This document shows, piece after piece, positions 55,701 through 63,994 of a stretch of DNA of 64,000 nt; position 1 is the stretch's first letter, and the number at the start of each line of letters is the position of its first letter. Source of the DNA: an uncultured Proteiniphilum sp. (lineage in GTDB: Bacteria; Bacteroidota; Bacteroidia; Bacteroidales; Dysgonomonadaceae); assembly GCF_937873925.1 (NCBI RefSeq), contig NZ_CALNAT010000223.1:1-64000 (forward strand), written 5' to 3'. A program made the translations under genes and the position numbers. Under the pieces are notes generated by a model that made no database searches, was not told the origin of the DNA, and worked only from the letters and a program-made list of their open reading frames with translations.

Positions 55701-58324
55701 CGGAAGGGTTGACAATGCTGTCTTTCTCTACCGACAAACCGTCTTATGAAGCGGGTGAGAAGGCAACGGTCATTATCCCCAAAAGTTCGCAAGGCCGTGT
55801 ACTGATCAGCATCGAAAACGGGTCGGGAATACTGCATCGCGAATGGGTAAAAACCTCTGAGGAAGAAGATACGAAATATGTGATAGAAGTGACCGAGAAA
55901 ATGGCCCCCAATTTCTATATTTTCGCTACGATGCTGCAACCGCATGCGCAGACCGTGAACGACCTGCCTATCCGTATGTACGGTGTGGTGAACGTGGGTG
56001 TGGAAAACAAAAACAGTATTCTCGAGCCGGTTATCCGGATGCCTGACACGCTTCATCCCGAAAAAGAATTCACGGTCTCAGTATCGGAAAAATCAAAAAA
56101 ACCGATGACGTATACGCTTGCTATTGTAGATGAAGGGTTACTCGATCTGACCGCTTTCAAAACGCCGAATGCGTGGAGCGAGTTTTATGCCCGTGAAGCC
56201 CTCGGCGTACGCACATGGGATCTGTTCGACCGCGTACTGGGGGCAAACAGCGGCCTCATGGGGCCGTTGCTGAGCATCGGCGGCGATGAAGCGCTGAACC
56301 CGTCGCGCGACAATGTGAACCGTTTTAAACCTATTGTGAAATTCCTTGGGCCGTTTGCCTTGAAAAGCGGTGAGACAAAAGCGCATACAATCCGGCTTCC
56401 CCAGTATATCGGGTCGGTACGTGTGATGGTGGTGGCCGGAGGAAACGGCGCCTATGGCAGCGCGGATAAAACCGTTGCCGTGAAAAACGACCTGATGACG
56501 CTTTCCACGCTTCCGCGCGTGATGGGGCCGGGGGAAGAGGTATGGCTTCCGGTCAATGTTTTCGCGATGGGAAATAACGTGAAAAATGTGCAGGTCTCCA
56601 TTCGGACAAAGGGACTGCTTACACCGACGGACGGAACTGCCAAGAGCGTATCGTTTGACAAACCGGGCGATAAGATCGTGTTCTTTAAACTTGCCTCCGG
56701 CAAGGAGATCGGCGCCGAACAAGTGGAAATTAAAGCTTCGGGGAACGGCATATCGTTCACTGAGACCATCGATATTGCTGTCCGTAACCCAAATCCACCG
56801 ATAGTACTGACACAGGCTCAACTCATCGAACCGGGAGGGTCGGCAACACTCAACATTCAAACCGATGGTGTGGAACCTGGTGATTGGGCGACCCTCGAAC
56901 TTTCGCGTTTGCCCAGTGTGAATTTCAGTCGGAATATGAATTATTTGCTGGAGTATCCGCATGGGTGTTCCGAACAGATCACCTCCCAAGCTTTTCCGTT
57001 ACTTTATATTGAAGAATTTACTGTGTTAAAGGAAGATGAAAAGAAGCGGATGACGGCGAAAGTGGATGAGGTGATCCGCATACTTTCATCGCGGCAATTA
57101 GCTGATGGCGGTTTTATGTTCTGGTATGGAGACAACTACGCATCGGAATGGGTAAGCAGCTATGCGGGCCATTTTCTGATTGAGGCGAAAAACAGGGGGT
57201 ATGAAGTACCGGAGACCGTGCTGTCGCGATGGACCCAGTTTCAGAGGCGGCTCGCACAGAACTGGCTGCCCACAAATCCCACCCATAGCTATTACGCTGT
57301 TTCGATGACCGACTTGCAGCAGGCGTACCGTTTGTACACCCTGGCGCTGAGCGGAAATACGGAACTTGGCGCTATGAACCGTATGCGTGAATTGACCGGT
57401 CTGTCGCTGCAGGCGCGCTGGCGATTGGCCGCCGCATATGCCCTGGCAGGTAGAAAGGATGTAGCCAATTCGCTTGTTTTCAATGCGTCGGATGTAGTGG
57501 AAGAGTATGACTTCAATAACGATACCTATGGAACCTCCGGACGGGATCAGGCGATGATCCTGGAAACCTACCTCCTGCTGGACAATGTGGAGAAAGCAAT
57601 GTTGTTGGCGCCGTCGGTGGCACAGTCGTTGTCTTCCGGTTATATCTCCACACAAACCGCAGCATTCGGACTGGTGGCCATGGCGCAACTCGCCGCGAAA
57701 ATAGGCACGGGAAATATCGATATCGACTGGACGTTGAACGGCGGGAAAATGGAGGGGGTAAATACGCCGAAAGCAATATATCAGGTAGATATAAATCCGG
57801 CGATGAACCTTTCGGTAAGCCTTACCAACAAAGGAAGCGGCAAACTCTATGCCCGGCTTTCGGCACGAACACGCCCGCAGATTGATTCTAATTACGAGCC
57901 GGCACAGGGGCGGTTTAAACTCTCGGTACGGTATGTCGATCTGAACGGCAGCCCGTTGAATGTGGAATCACTTCCGCAGGGAGCGGAATTCACGGCGGTG
58001 GTAACCGTACAGAACGGTGTAGAGCAGGCATTTACCGATCTGGCGTTGACACAGGTCTTCCCGTCGGGTTGGGAAATTTTCAATGAGCGGATGCTCGGAG
58101 GGGATGCCGCCGCCCCCGACGCCGGGTACACTTACCGGGATATTCGTGACGACCGTGTACTGACCTATTTCAATCTCGGCGCCGGACAGACAAAAACATT
58201 CCGTGTGCGTCTGCAGGCGGCTTACCGAGGTAATTATTACCTGCCGCCGGTATCGTGCCAGGCAATGTATGCGCCGCAGGAAGAAGCCAGAAACAAGGGA
58301 ATGTGGATAAAGGTCGCGGAATAA
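52751..58324 (+). CDS. Bacterial alpha-2-macroglobulin lipoprotein (YfhM-type)
   Basis: 1857 residues. Lipoprotein signal with lipobox STGC (Cys23), so anchored to a membrane facing the periplasm. MG domains occupy roughly residues 30-1250, with an MG1-like start and the family 'YVYAERGVWRPGDTIFVSFILEDKERKLPEGHPVTLEVYTPRGQ' at ~630. The thioester motif is intact in 'EYPHGCSEQITSQAFP' with Cys1406 and Gln1409 forming the reactive bond, followed by the alpha/alpha-toroid TED ('FMFWYGDNYASEWVSSYAGHFLIEA'). It traps attacking proteases by covalent linkage after bait cleavage. The classic partner, penicillin-binding protein 1C, is encoded directly downstream; together they are thought to defend and repair the wall when the outer membrane is breached. 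One of the three 155-bp palindromic elements separates the two genes. Confidence 0.95.
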   Translation: MKHLSLRFFPALFAVILLLSTGCNTKSTKEIDPEFARYISAFTYGNVSSDAFIQVELVQEIPAVELNAEIKEKLFSFSPSLKGQTFWVNGNTLRFLPDPGELEPGKEYNITFHLGKVLEVEEKFRQFNFSIRVNEQSFTADVLPFSPISTSDLTWNMVEATLNLSNPVSSDDVGKMFDVKGVPHKHIRVMPAGITSFRVVIDSLQRTDKREQYLLTIDGKAINSKKKLEYTIDIPAFSKEYFEVTDVRVIQASDPHIRLTFSDPVSQTQDLEGLIVPSGVNNFTYRIDKNVIKIYPETFPKEKIDLQIHQGIQNNSGLSLDKTYLYQLQIEDDKPQIKFEKSGNILPDAEQLLLPFSAVNLWAVDAKVIKVYRNNLLYYLQSSSLNNNQSGGELRRFGRLVMKKRIRLDRDKQLDLSKWNNFTIDLSQMIEKDPGALYMVQLSMRSDYSLYACDGMRPQVPNDVNMNRFSDSEISEEDEAVWDETSPYYYEPIDWSGYKWEERDDPCKPTYYMSYERMAQTMVMASNVGIIAKAGQDHTMSVAVTDILTTQPMSGADVTVYNYQMQVLGSAKTDGNGFAEIDYKKGRPFVVTAAKSGDIGYLEVKEEASLSLSRFDVSGKEIQKGLKGYVYAERGVWRPGDTIFVSFILEDKERKLPEGHPVTLEVYTPRGQFYQRQVKSDGVNGFYTFSVTTDPAAETGMWQGLVKVGGTTFHKSLRIETIKPNRLRVRLDTDSIIDAANGVISGTLTSQWLHGAPASNLKAEVDLTLYASDNPFKGYTGYSFNNPVVNFETSKTKIFEGVLNASGVASVNAKVPVAENAPGMLRGNILSRVYEAGGDMSFYAQTVFYSPYKTYVGVKSPAVRAGEFLETDRPVSFDVVTVNAYGKPVSGSVEYSVYKLNWSWWWNSTGEDLGAYVNNTAANVVANGEVTLTNGKGKIDFQVDYPDWGRYLLLLKDKSGKHATGTVFYVDWPSWRGRSAKTDPEGLTMLSFSTDKPSYEAGEKATVIIPKSSQGRVLISIENGSGILHREWVKTSEEEDTKYVIEVTEKMAPNFYIFATMLQPHAQTVNDLPIRMYGVVNVGVENKNSILEPVIRMPDTLHPEKEFTVSVSEKSKKPMTYTLAIVDEGLLDLTAFKTPNAWSEFYAREALGVRTWDLFDRVLGANSGLMGPLLSIGGDEALNPSRDNVNRFKPIVKFLGPFALKSGETKAHTIRLPQYIGSVRVMVVAGGNGAYGSADKTVAVKNDLMTLSTLPRVMGPGEEVWLPVNVFAMGNNVKNVQVSIRTKGLLTPTDGTAKSVSFDKPGDKIVFFKLASGKEIGAEQVEIKASGNGISFTETIDIAVRNPNPPIVLTQAQLIEPGGSATLNIQTDGVEPGDWATLELSRLPSVNFSRNMNYLLEYPHGCSEQITSQAFPLLYIEEFTVLKEDEKKRMTAKVDEVIRILSSRQLADGGFMFWYGDNYASEWVSSYAGHFLIEAKNRGYEVPETVLSRWTQFQRRLAQNWLPTNPTHSYYAVSMTDLQQAYRLYTLALSGNTELGAMNRMRELTGLSLQARWRLAAAYALAGRKDVANSLVFNASDVVEEYDFNNDTYGTSGRDQAMILETYLLLDNVEKAMLLAPSVAQSLSSGYISTQTAAFGLVAMAQLAAKIGTGNIDIDWTLNGGKMEGVNTPKAIYQVDINPAMNLSVSLTNKGSGKLYARLSARTRPQIDSNYEPAQGRFKLSVRYVDLNGSPLNVESLPQGAEFTAVVTVQNGVEQAFTDLALTQVFPSGWEIFNERMLGGDAAAPDAGYTYRDIRDDRVLTYFNLGAGQTKTFRVRLQAAYRGNYYLPPVSCQAMYAPQEEARNKGMWIKVAE

Positions 58325-58361
58325 TAAAATAATTAATTCAATTTTCGCAAGTTGTATGATT

Positions 58362-58518
58362 ACAACTAAATCATTCGACTGACGATGTTTTGTGACCCAT
58401 TTCAACTCGCATTCGCTAAAAGAGTAGAACTCGCTTCGCTTCAGACAGCTACTCTTTTAACGCTTCTTGCGAGCTATGGGTATCCCGCAAAACATCTAAA
58501 AGTCTCTGCTCTAGTTGT
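58362..58518 (-). repeat. Palindromic MITE-like element, copy 3 (about 157 bp)
   Basis: Inverted relative to copies 1 and 2: its reverse complement contains the same ATGTTTTGCGGGA, CATAGCTCGCAA, TTAAAAGAGTAGCTGT, GAAGCGAGTTCTACTC and GGGTCACAAAACATC blocks. Ends are ACAACTAAAT and CTCTAGTTGT. It fills most of the 257-bp gap between the A2M and pbpC genes. Confidence 0.85.
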
Positions 58519-58581
58519 ATACATTCCGTCGACTTGTAATAAAACTATTGAGAACAGATTGATGTGGGTAGAGTAAGTGGA

Positions 58582-60987
58582 ATGATAAAGGATGCCGTAA
58601 AGAAGATAAGAGGGCGTATGGCCTCATACGTGGAAACGTTGTTGAAATGGTTTCGAGCGTTGAATCCACAGAAAAAAATCGTTCTGTCGGCATTCGCTTT
58701 CCTGCTGATCTGGTACCTTTTTTCTCTGCCGGGTACGTTGTTCGATTCGCCATACAGTACGCTGGTCTCCGACCGGAACGGAGAACTGTTAGGCGCGCGC
58801 ATCGCATCCGACGGGCAATGGCGATTTCCACCGGCCGACAGTGTACCCGGGAAATATGAAACCTGCCTTATCCAGTTTGAGGACAGGTATTTTCGCTGTC
58901 ATCCGGGCGTGAATCCGTGGTCGCTTGGCAGGGCCATGATACAGAACGTGAAAGCGGGCAGGATAGTGAGCGGCGGAAGTACCATCACCATGCAGACCGT
59001 CCGGTTGATGCGCCAGCATAAACGTACCTATTTTGAGAAGCTGATCGAAGTCATTCTTGCTACGCGACTCGAATTATCGCGTTCTAAAGAACAAATCCTG
59101 GCCTTGTATGCCTCGCACGCACCGATGGGAGGGAACGTAGTAGGTGTCGATGCTGCATCGTGGCGCTATTTCGGGCACGGTGCCGTATCGCTCTCGTGGG
59201 CGGAAGCGGCTGTACTGGCTGTATTACCCAATTCGCCCGCGATGATGCATTTCGGTCGCGACCGGGAAGGGTTGCTGCAGAAACGCAACCGTCTTCTGCG
59301 CCAATTGCTCGACAAAAACATCATTGCCCGGACAGATTACGAACTGGCCGTGTCGGAACCATTACCCGCTCATCCGCATCCCCTGCCCCAAATCGCGCCT
59401 CACCTGGTGACGCAGGCCTATTTGCAAAATCCTGGAAACCATATCCGGTCTACTGTCGATAAACATCTACAAATGCGGACTGAAGAGGTATTAGACCGCT
59501 GGAATACCGAATTCTCGCAAAACGGTATCTTCAACCTTGCCGCGCTGATTGTCGACCTGGAGACGAACGAGGTGCTCTCCTACACCGGAAACGTGGGATT
59601 CGGCGCCAATGCCTACGGCAGCCAGGTCGATATTATTCAAGCGCCCCGGAGTACGGGCAGCATACTGAAACCGTTTCTCTATTGCGCGATGTTGCAGGAG
59701 GGTAGACTGCTACCCACGGAATTGCTTCCCGATGTCCCCATCAATATAAACGGTTTCGCCCCCCAGAATTTCAGTCTGAAGTATGATGGAGCAGTCCATG
59801 CCGATGAGGCGCTGGCGCGCTCGTTAAATGTCCCTTCAGTGATTTCTTTACGGAAATACGGTGTACCGAAGTTTTACGATCTTTTGAAAAAGACAGGATT
59901 AACCACGCTCAACCGTCCGGCCGATCATTACGGACTTTCCCTGATCCTCGGCGGTACGGAAGGTACGTTGTGGGACATTGCCAACGCATATGCCGGGATG
60001 GCGCATGCCGTGACGGATTATAACCGCGACGGAACATATTACGAGCGGGAGAAGTTCAGGTTGTTGCACGATCATCCCCCTGCAGAACGGAAAAAAGACG
60101 AATCGCCGGTATTCAATGCCGGCGCTGCATGGCTTACGTTGCAGGCTTTGACCAACGTGAACCGTCCGGAAGAACTGAACTGGCACTTTGTTCCGTCTGT
60201 CCGGAAAGTTGCGTGGAAAACGGGCACCAGTTACGGATTCCGTGATGCGTGGTCGGTGGGTGTCACGCCGAAATACCTTGTCGCCGTATGGACGGGGAAT
60301 GCAAGCGGTGAAGGCCGCCCGGGACTTACAGGCGCGCGTACGGCGGCACAGGTGATGTTCGACCTGTTCAACTTTCTACCTGCTACCGGCTGGTTTAAAC
60401 CGCCCTACGGCGAACTGGCCGAAGCGGCTATATGTCGTAAAAGCGGACAACTGCGGGGAATGTATTGCCCCGAAAGTTCTGTCGATACCCTGTTGGTTCC
60501 GGCAAAAGGGTTGCAGGGAGCGGTCTGCAGTTATCACAAACGAATTCATGTGTCGGACGACGGACAATACCGGGTGTATGAACAATGTGCCGGGGACAGG
60601 GGTATTCGTTCCGTTTCATGGTTCCTGTTGCCGCCCTCGTGGGAATGGTACTACAAGCAACACCATCCGGATTATCGCTCACTGCCTCCTTTTTCACCCG
60701 AATGTGCTTCCGGGAGTGTATCCGATGCGGTGATGCAATTTATCTATCCTTATCCGGGTGCGGTGCTCAGAATAACGAAACAATTAGACGGCTCCCGAGG
60801 CAAAGCCGTTTTTGAGCTGGCGCACCGGAACCCGTCGGTACGCGTTTTCTGGCATCTCAATGAAAACTATCTGGGGGAAACGTCAAATATCCATCAACTG
60901 GAACTCTCTCCCGATGCGGGCGAACATACCCTTACCGTGGTAGATGTGGATGGCAATTCGTTGACAATACGGTTTAAGGTCGAATAA
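58582..60987 (+). CDS. pbpC: Penicillin-binding protein 1C
   Basis: 801 residues from ATG 58582 (a GTG at 58564 is also in frame). One N-terminal membrane helix ('IVLSAFAFLLIWYLFSL'). Glycosyltransferase (GT51) domain with catalytic Glu100 in 'IQFEDRYFRCHPGVNPWSLGRA' and 'GGSTITMQTVRLMR'. Transpeptidase domain with Ser360 in 'RSTGSILKPFLYC' (S-x-x-K), 'SLNVPSV' (S-x-N) and 'WKTGTSYGFRDAWSVG' (K-T-G). The C-terminal ~100 residues are the BiPBP_C beta domain. PBP1C is a bifunctional murein synthase usually encoded next to A2M, as here. Note 'ITMQTVRLMR' keeps the GT51 pattern. Confidence 0.96.
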   Translation: MIKDAVKKIRGRMASYVETLLKWFRALNPQKKIVLSAFAFLLIWYLFSLPGTLFDSPYSTLVSDRNGELLGARIASDGQWRFPPADSVPGKYETCLIQFEDRYFRCHPGVNPWSLGRAMIQNVKAGRIVSGGSTITMQTVRLMRQHKRTYFEKLIEVILATRLELSRSKEQILALYASHAPMGGNVVGVDAASWRYFGHGAVSLSWAEAAVLAVLPNSPAMMHFGRDREGLLQKRNRLLRQLLDKNIIARTDYELAVSEPLPAHPHPLPQIAPHLVTQAYLQNPGNHIRSTVDKHLQMRTEEVLDRWNTEFSQNGIFNLAALIVDLETNEVLSYTGNVGFGANAYGSQVDIIQAPRSTGSILKPFLYCAMLQEGRLLPTELLPDVPININGFAPQNFSLKYDGAVHADEALARSLNVPSVISLRKYGVPKFYDLLKKTGLTTLNRPADHYGLSLILGGTEGTLWDIANAYAGMAHAVTDYNRDGTYYEREKFRLLHDHPPAERKKDESPVFNAGAAWLTLQALTNVNRPEELNWHFVPSVRKVAWKTGTSYGFRDAWSVGVTPKYLVAVWTGNASGEGRPGLTGARTAAQVMFDLFNFLPATGWFKPPYGELAEAAICRKSGQLRGMYCPESSVDTLLVPAKGLQGAVCSYHKRIHVSDDGQYRVYEQCAGDRGIRSVSWFLLPPSWEWYYKQHHPDYRSLPPFSPECASGSVSDAVMQFIYPYPGAVLRITKQLDGSRGKAVFELAHRNPSVRVFWHLNENYLGETSNIHQLELSPDAGEHTLTVVDVDGNSLTIRFKVE

Positions 60988-61048
60988 ATGTATATGTATA
61001 GTACCTCTTCAGGTGTACGGAAGACGGCAAATATTATGTGGCCTATTT

Positions 61049-61348
61049 TTATTCGTTTAGTCTTTCTTCAACATCCATACTTTGGTGAAGTATTCTGATG
61101 ATTTCTACTATTTCCTCCGATTTCCTGTATTTGTAAAATATCAGATGAGACTTTACTTTGGAACATCTGTAATTCTTCCGTATGCGAGAAAAATCCTTTC
61201 CTGATAAAGGGTTTCTTATGATATATTCGATTTCGTCAAAAATCAGATTATAATATCTGTCCGCTTGTTCGACAGACCACGTTTCAACCGTATAAAGCCA
61301 AATGTTCTCGATATCTTCAAACGCTTTTTCACTTATCTCAAATTTCAT
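61049..61348 (-). CDS. ParE/RelE-family toxin
   Basis: 99 residues. 'MKFEISEKAFEDIENIWLYTVETWSVEQADRYYNLIFDEIEYIIRNPLSGKDFSRIRKNYRCSKVKSHLIFYKY' followed by 'EEIVEIIRILHQSMDVEERL' is a typical ParE: N-terminal helical hairpin, central beta-sheet with Arg and His, and the 'I-L-H-x-x-M' C-terminal motif. ParE toxins poison DNA gyrase. The start codon overlaps the antitoxin gene by 11 bp, indicating translational coupling. Confidence 0.93.
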   Translation of the reverse strand: MKFEISEKAFEDIENIWLYTVETWSVEQADRYYNLIFDEIEYIIRNPLSGKDFSRIRKNYRCSKVKSHLIFYKYRKSEEIVEIIRILHQSMDVEERLNE

Positions 61349-61592
61349 TTCTTAAGTGTTTTTCGTGAAGATTGGAAAGGGCTTTTTCTTTGTCAAAGTT
61401 CGAAATCATTCCCGATTTTTCACCTGCTTTCAATTCGTTTACAAGAATTCTAGTTTTGTTTTCTTGCTGTTCAAATAACCGTAAGGCAGTTCTCACGACT
61501 TCGCTTGCCGACGCATATTTTCCTGATTTGACTTGTTCATTTATAAAGTTGTCAAAATATTCTCCAAGCAATATTGATGTGTTTTTTGCCAT
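61338..61592 (-). CDS. ParD-family antitoxin
   Basis: 84 residues. The N-terminus 'NTSILLGEYFDNFINEQVKSGKYASASEVVRTALRLFEQQE' is the ribbon-helix-helix DNA-binding domain of ParD (S-I-x-L-x-x-x-x-x-x-F plus G-K-Y-x-S-A-S-E-V-V-R-x-A-L-R). The C-terminal acidic/basic tail is the toxin-neutralising part. It is translated before the toxin gene, which overlaps its end. Confidence 0.93.
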   Translation of the reverse strand: MAKNTSILLGEYFDNFINEQVKSGKYASASEVVRTALRLFEQQENKTRILVNELKAGEKSGMISNFDKEKALSNLHEKHLRNEI

Positions 61593-62089
61593 AATTTTTT
61601 CTTTTTAGTTAGCCTTACAAATATACCAATTTATGGTACTCCTGCAAAATTTCTAATATTTTTTTCGTGTATGACATTGGCGTCCAATATTACTTTCTTT
61701 TCTTAAACTCCCCTTGATATGTTATGGAATTGTTCCGCATGGATATTTGTGGGTGTACAATAATCTCAGATTTAATTATCTGTAAAAACATACTATTTCT
61801 ATATCGAATCCAGTATGATTAAACACTGAGTCGGCTCTGGTAAAATCAATGGGAAACAAATAAAATTCTTACTCTTTTTCTTTCAAATCTTCAAAAGATA
61901 AGAGAACTTCCCTGATAGATCAAGATAAAATTAGACAACTTATGGGAAAAAGGCACTTCAGGTCTTTTTTATATTTATTTTTGTTCTCTAAATTATTATG
62001 ATGATTATCGTTCCTTTACAAAATACGCTGCGTAAAGGGTAATATCATCCATTTACGAACAAGCCCAAAAGAATTCTTATGGAAAAAGA
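61593..62089. other. ~500-bp gap: toxin-antitoxin promoter/operator, otherwise nothing recognised
   Basis: The promoter and operator occupy 61618-61648. The rest is AT-rich with no credible reading frame. Confidence 0.5.
61618..61648 (-). promoter_or_regulatory. Promoter of the parDE pair with overlapping operator
   Basis: On the - strand: -33 TTTG (61645-61648), 19-bp spacer, -7 TATATTTG (61618-61625), an exact Bacteroides-type promoter. An inverted repeat TACCA-N5-TGGTA (61624-61638) covers the spacer and touches the -7 box, where a ParD dimer would block RNA polymerase. The antitoxin start is 26 bp downstream. Confidence 0.65.
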
Positions 62090-62246
62090 GTGATAAGAGA
62101 ATGTACGACCAATGATTTTAATTCTGTTTTTGAATTACTTAAACAACTTTGCATTTCACAGAAAAGAAGCATATCTATTTTATGAAAATTCAGGGTATGA
62201 AAACAGAGTCTATTTGTTTTCAAAAGAAATATGGATAACAAGATAG
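62090..62246 (+). pseudogene. GNAT acetyltransferase remnant with internal deletion
   Basis: GTG 62090 starts 'VIRECTTNDFNSVFELLKQL', the N-terminal helix of a GNAT N-acetyltransferase. It breaks at about 62160. In the next frame the sequence 'AYLFYENSGYENRVYLFSKEI' (62169-62231) is the usual GNAT C-terminal strand (A-x-x-F-Y-E-x-S-G-Y), ending at stop 62244-62246. The whole acetyl-CoA-binding middle (~90 residues) is missing. The end overlaps the start of the EamA gene. Confidence 0.7.
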
Positions 62247-63139
62247 TCAAAGCCCATATTGCATTATTTGCAGCAGCCAGTATGTGGGGGCTTATGTCGC
62301 CGGTTGGCAAAATGGCTATGAACGCAGGTATTACAAGCTTGTCATTGACATCTATGCGCATGATGGGAGCTGCGCTTTGTTTCTGGATAGCCTCATTGTT
62401 TGTCCCCAAAGAAAAAATCAGTAAACGGGATTTTCTTTTATTGTTTTTTGCCGGATTATTGGGTATTGTTTTCAATCAAGGATTGTTCATCTTTGGATTA
62501 TCCCTTACATCACCGATAGATGCGACGATAATCACTACATCTTTACCGATTATTACTTTGATATTAGGAGTCCTGTTCTTTAAGGAACGGGTGATACCGA
62601 TGAAGATTGTCGGTGTTATTATAGGGGCGGTTGGTGCGCTGATCCTTATTTTAAGTAATTACAATAATGCCGGAATTTCCGGAAATATCTGGGGTGATGT
62701 TTTGTGCCTATTCGCTCAAATTAGTTTTGCCTGCTATCTGACAATTTTTAAAGGTCTGATATCGCGCTATCATGTTTTCACGCTGATGAAGTGGATGTTT
62801 ACGTATGCTTCCATATGTTTCATTCCTTTTTCATTTTATGATTTATCAGACATGATATCTTTATCTTTCCCTGTTGGTGTTTGGTTGGAAGTCGGATACG
62901 TTGTTTTATTCGGAACTTTTTTTGCATATGTACTAATATTGGTTGGTCAAAAAACGCTTCATCCCACTGTTGTAAGCATGTATAATTACATACAACCTCT
63001 CGTCGGTACGGTTGCTTCTGTTTTTATCGGGATAGGAACATTCGGGTGGATAAAAGGCGTTGCTTCCGCATTGATATTTGTGGGTGTGTATATTGTAACA
63101 CAAACTAAATCCCGGGTTAGTACAAAAAGTAATGTTTAA
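62231..63139 (+). CDS. EamA/DMT-family transporter
   Basis: 302 residues with ten hydrophobic segments arranged as two five-helix EamA repeats. Repeat 1: 'ALFAAASMWGLMSPVGKMAMNAGITSLSLTSMRMMGAALCFW' to 'PIITLILGVLFFKERVIPMKIVGVIIGAVGALILI'. Repeat 2: 'GDVLCLFAQISFACYLTIFKGLISRYHVFTLMKWMFTYASICFIPF' to 'VGTVASVFIGIGTFGWIKGVASALIFVGVYIVTQT'. Exporters of this type move amino acids or metabolites; substrate unknown. The start codon lies within the tail of a decayed acetyltransferase gene. Confidence 0.93.
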   Translation: MDNKIVKAHIALFAAASMWGLMSPVGKMAMNAGITSLSLTSMRMMGAALCFWIASLFVPKEKISKRDFLLLFFAGLLGIVFNQGLFIFGLSLTSPIDATIITTSLPIITLILGVLFFKERVIPMKIVGVIIGAVGALILILSNYNNAGISGNIWGDVLCLFAQISFACYLTIFKGLISRYHVFTLMKWMFTYASICFIPFSFYDLSDMISLSFPVGVWLEVGYVVLFGTFFAYVLILVGQKTLHPTVVSMYNYIQPLVGTVASVFIGIGTFGWIKGVASALIFVGVYIVTQTKSRVSTKSNV

Positions 63140-63303
63140 CGACGGATAAACCACAATTACGCGTTAGCATAATTGGTACTTTGAGTGAAGAAAATCAATG
63201 ATTTTGCCGGAGATTAGGGTTTTGACAGGCGATGTAAATATTTTGAACCAGAATAATGCCGGATACGCACTGACCTCGTTTTTCCATAAGAAGAATGAAC
63301 AAA

Positions 63304-63957
63304 TCAGGAACGTATATATCCGAGTTTGTTGAGATCATCTGTTGTGGTGATTGCATTTGTCTTTCCGTCCCGAAGAAGATACACGTTGTCACAGAAGCGA
63401 ACGATGTGGGTATATAGATGATCGGTGATCAGAAATCCCTTACGGTTCCGTTCCTCATTGATAATGGTCTTAATTGTATTGACCTGTACGGGACTGATAT
63501 GCGTGAAAGGCTCATCAAGCAATATAAATTGAGTGTCGGACTTTAAGGTAACATATAATTCCACCAAACGGTACATGCCGCCTGAAAGGTGGCCTATCCT
63601 TGCGTTCTCCCGACCTTGAAATTCGGGGAAAAGTTGTACAAAAACCTGGAAATCAATACAAAAATCACGGAAAATGCGTTTTAAAGAGAGCCATTTCGGG
63701 ATAAAATAGTGCTGAGGAAGGTAGCGCATTAATTGGGGCTGTTTGTAAACATTAAAAAAATATACATCGTCAATGCTGACGGATTTTTCGCAAGCGAGTG
63801 TTCCGTATACGCCACGCATCAGGCACGATTTTCCACTTCCGTTTTGTCCGAGCAACCCTACGATGCTTCCGGTTTCAATTTTCAGGTAAACATCCGAAAG
63901 AATGAGTCTTTCCCCAAATAACAATCGAATACCGCTTATTTCCAATGTATGTTTCAT
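63304..63957 (-). CDS. ABC transporter ATP-binding protein
   Basis: 217 residues. Walker A 'GLLGQNGSGKSCLMRG' (near residue 37), Q-loop 'YLPQHYF', signature 'IGHLSGGMYRLVELYV', Walker B 'QFILLDEPFTHI' and switch His in 'FLITDHLYTHI'. The signature motif L-S-G-G-M is slightly unusual and the protein is short. No permease is encoded between it and the EamA gene (convergent), so a partner may lie beyond 64000. The recurring leader precedes its ATG. Confidence 0.9.
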   Translation of the reverse strand: MKHTLEISGIRLLFGERLILSDVYLKIETGSIVGLLGQNGSGKSCLMRGVYGTLACEKSVSIDDVYFFNVYKQPQLMRYLPQHYFIPKWLSLKRIFRDFCIDFQVFVQLFPEFQGRENARIGHLSGGMYRLVELYVTLKSDTQFILLDEPFTHISPVQVNTIKTIINEERNRKGFLITDHLYTHIVRFCDNVYLLRDGKTNAITTTDDLNKLGYIRS

Positions 63958-63994
63958 ACGATTATTCTATTTTTTACATTAAGGTGTAAGGAAT
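63958..63994 (-). promoter_or_regulatory. Recurring leader element before the ABC ATPase gene
   Basis: Read on the - strand: TTACACCTTAATGTAAAAA then ATAGAATAATCGT and ATG. Fourth instance of the leader; the window ends just upstream. Confidence 0.6.

Noticed and set aside
56138..56989. 283-residue open frame on the - strand inside the alpha-2-macroglobulin gene
   Set aside because: Fully inside a clear gene on the other strand; low-complexity composition and no family motifs. Same for the long antisense frames at 32297-33055 (in polA) and 27538-28245 (in the GT4 gene).
58302..58314. DnaA-box-like TGTGGATAA
   Set aside because: Single site inside the coding end of the A2M gene, no cluster of boxes or AT-rich unwinding region; no origin called.
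62077..62475. 132-residue frame antisense to the EamA gene
   Set aside because: Overlaps the well-supported transporter start and the acetyltransferase remnant; no recognisable motifs.
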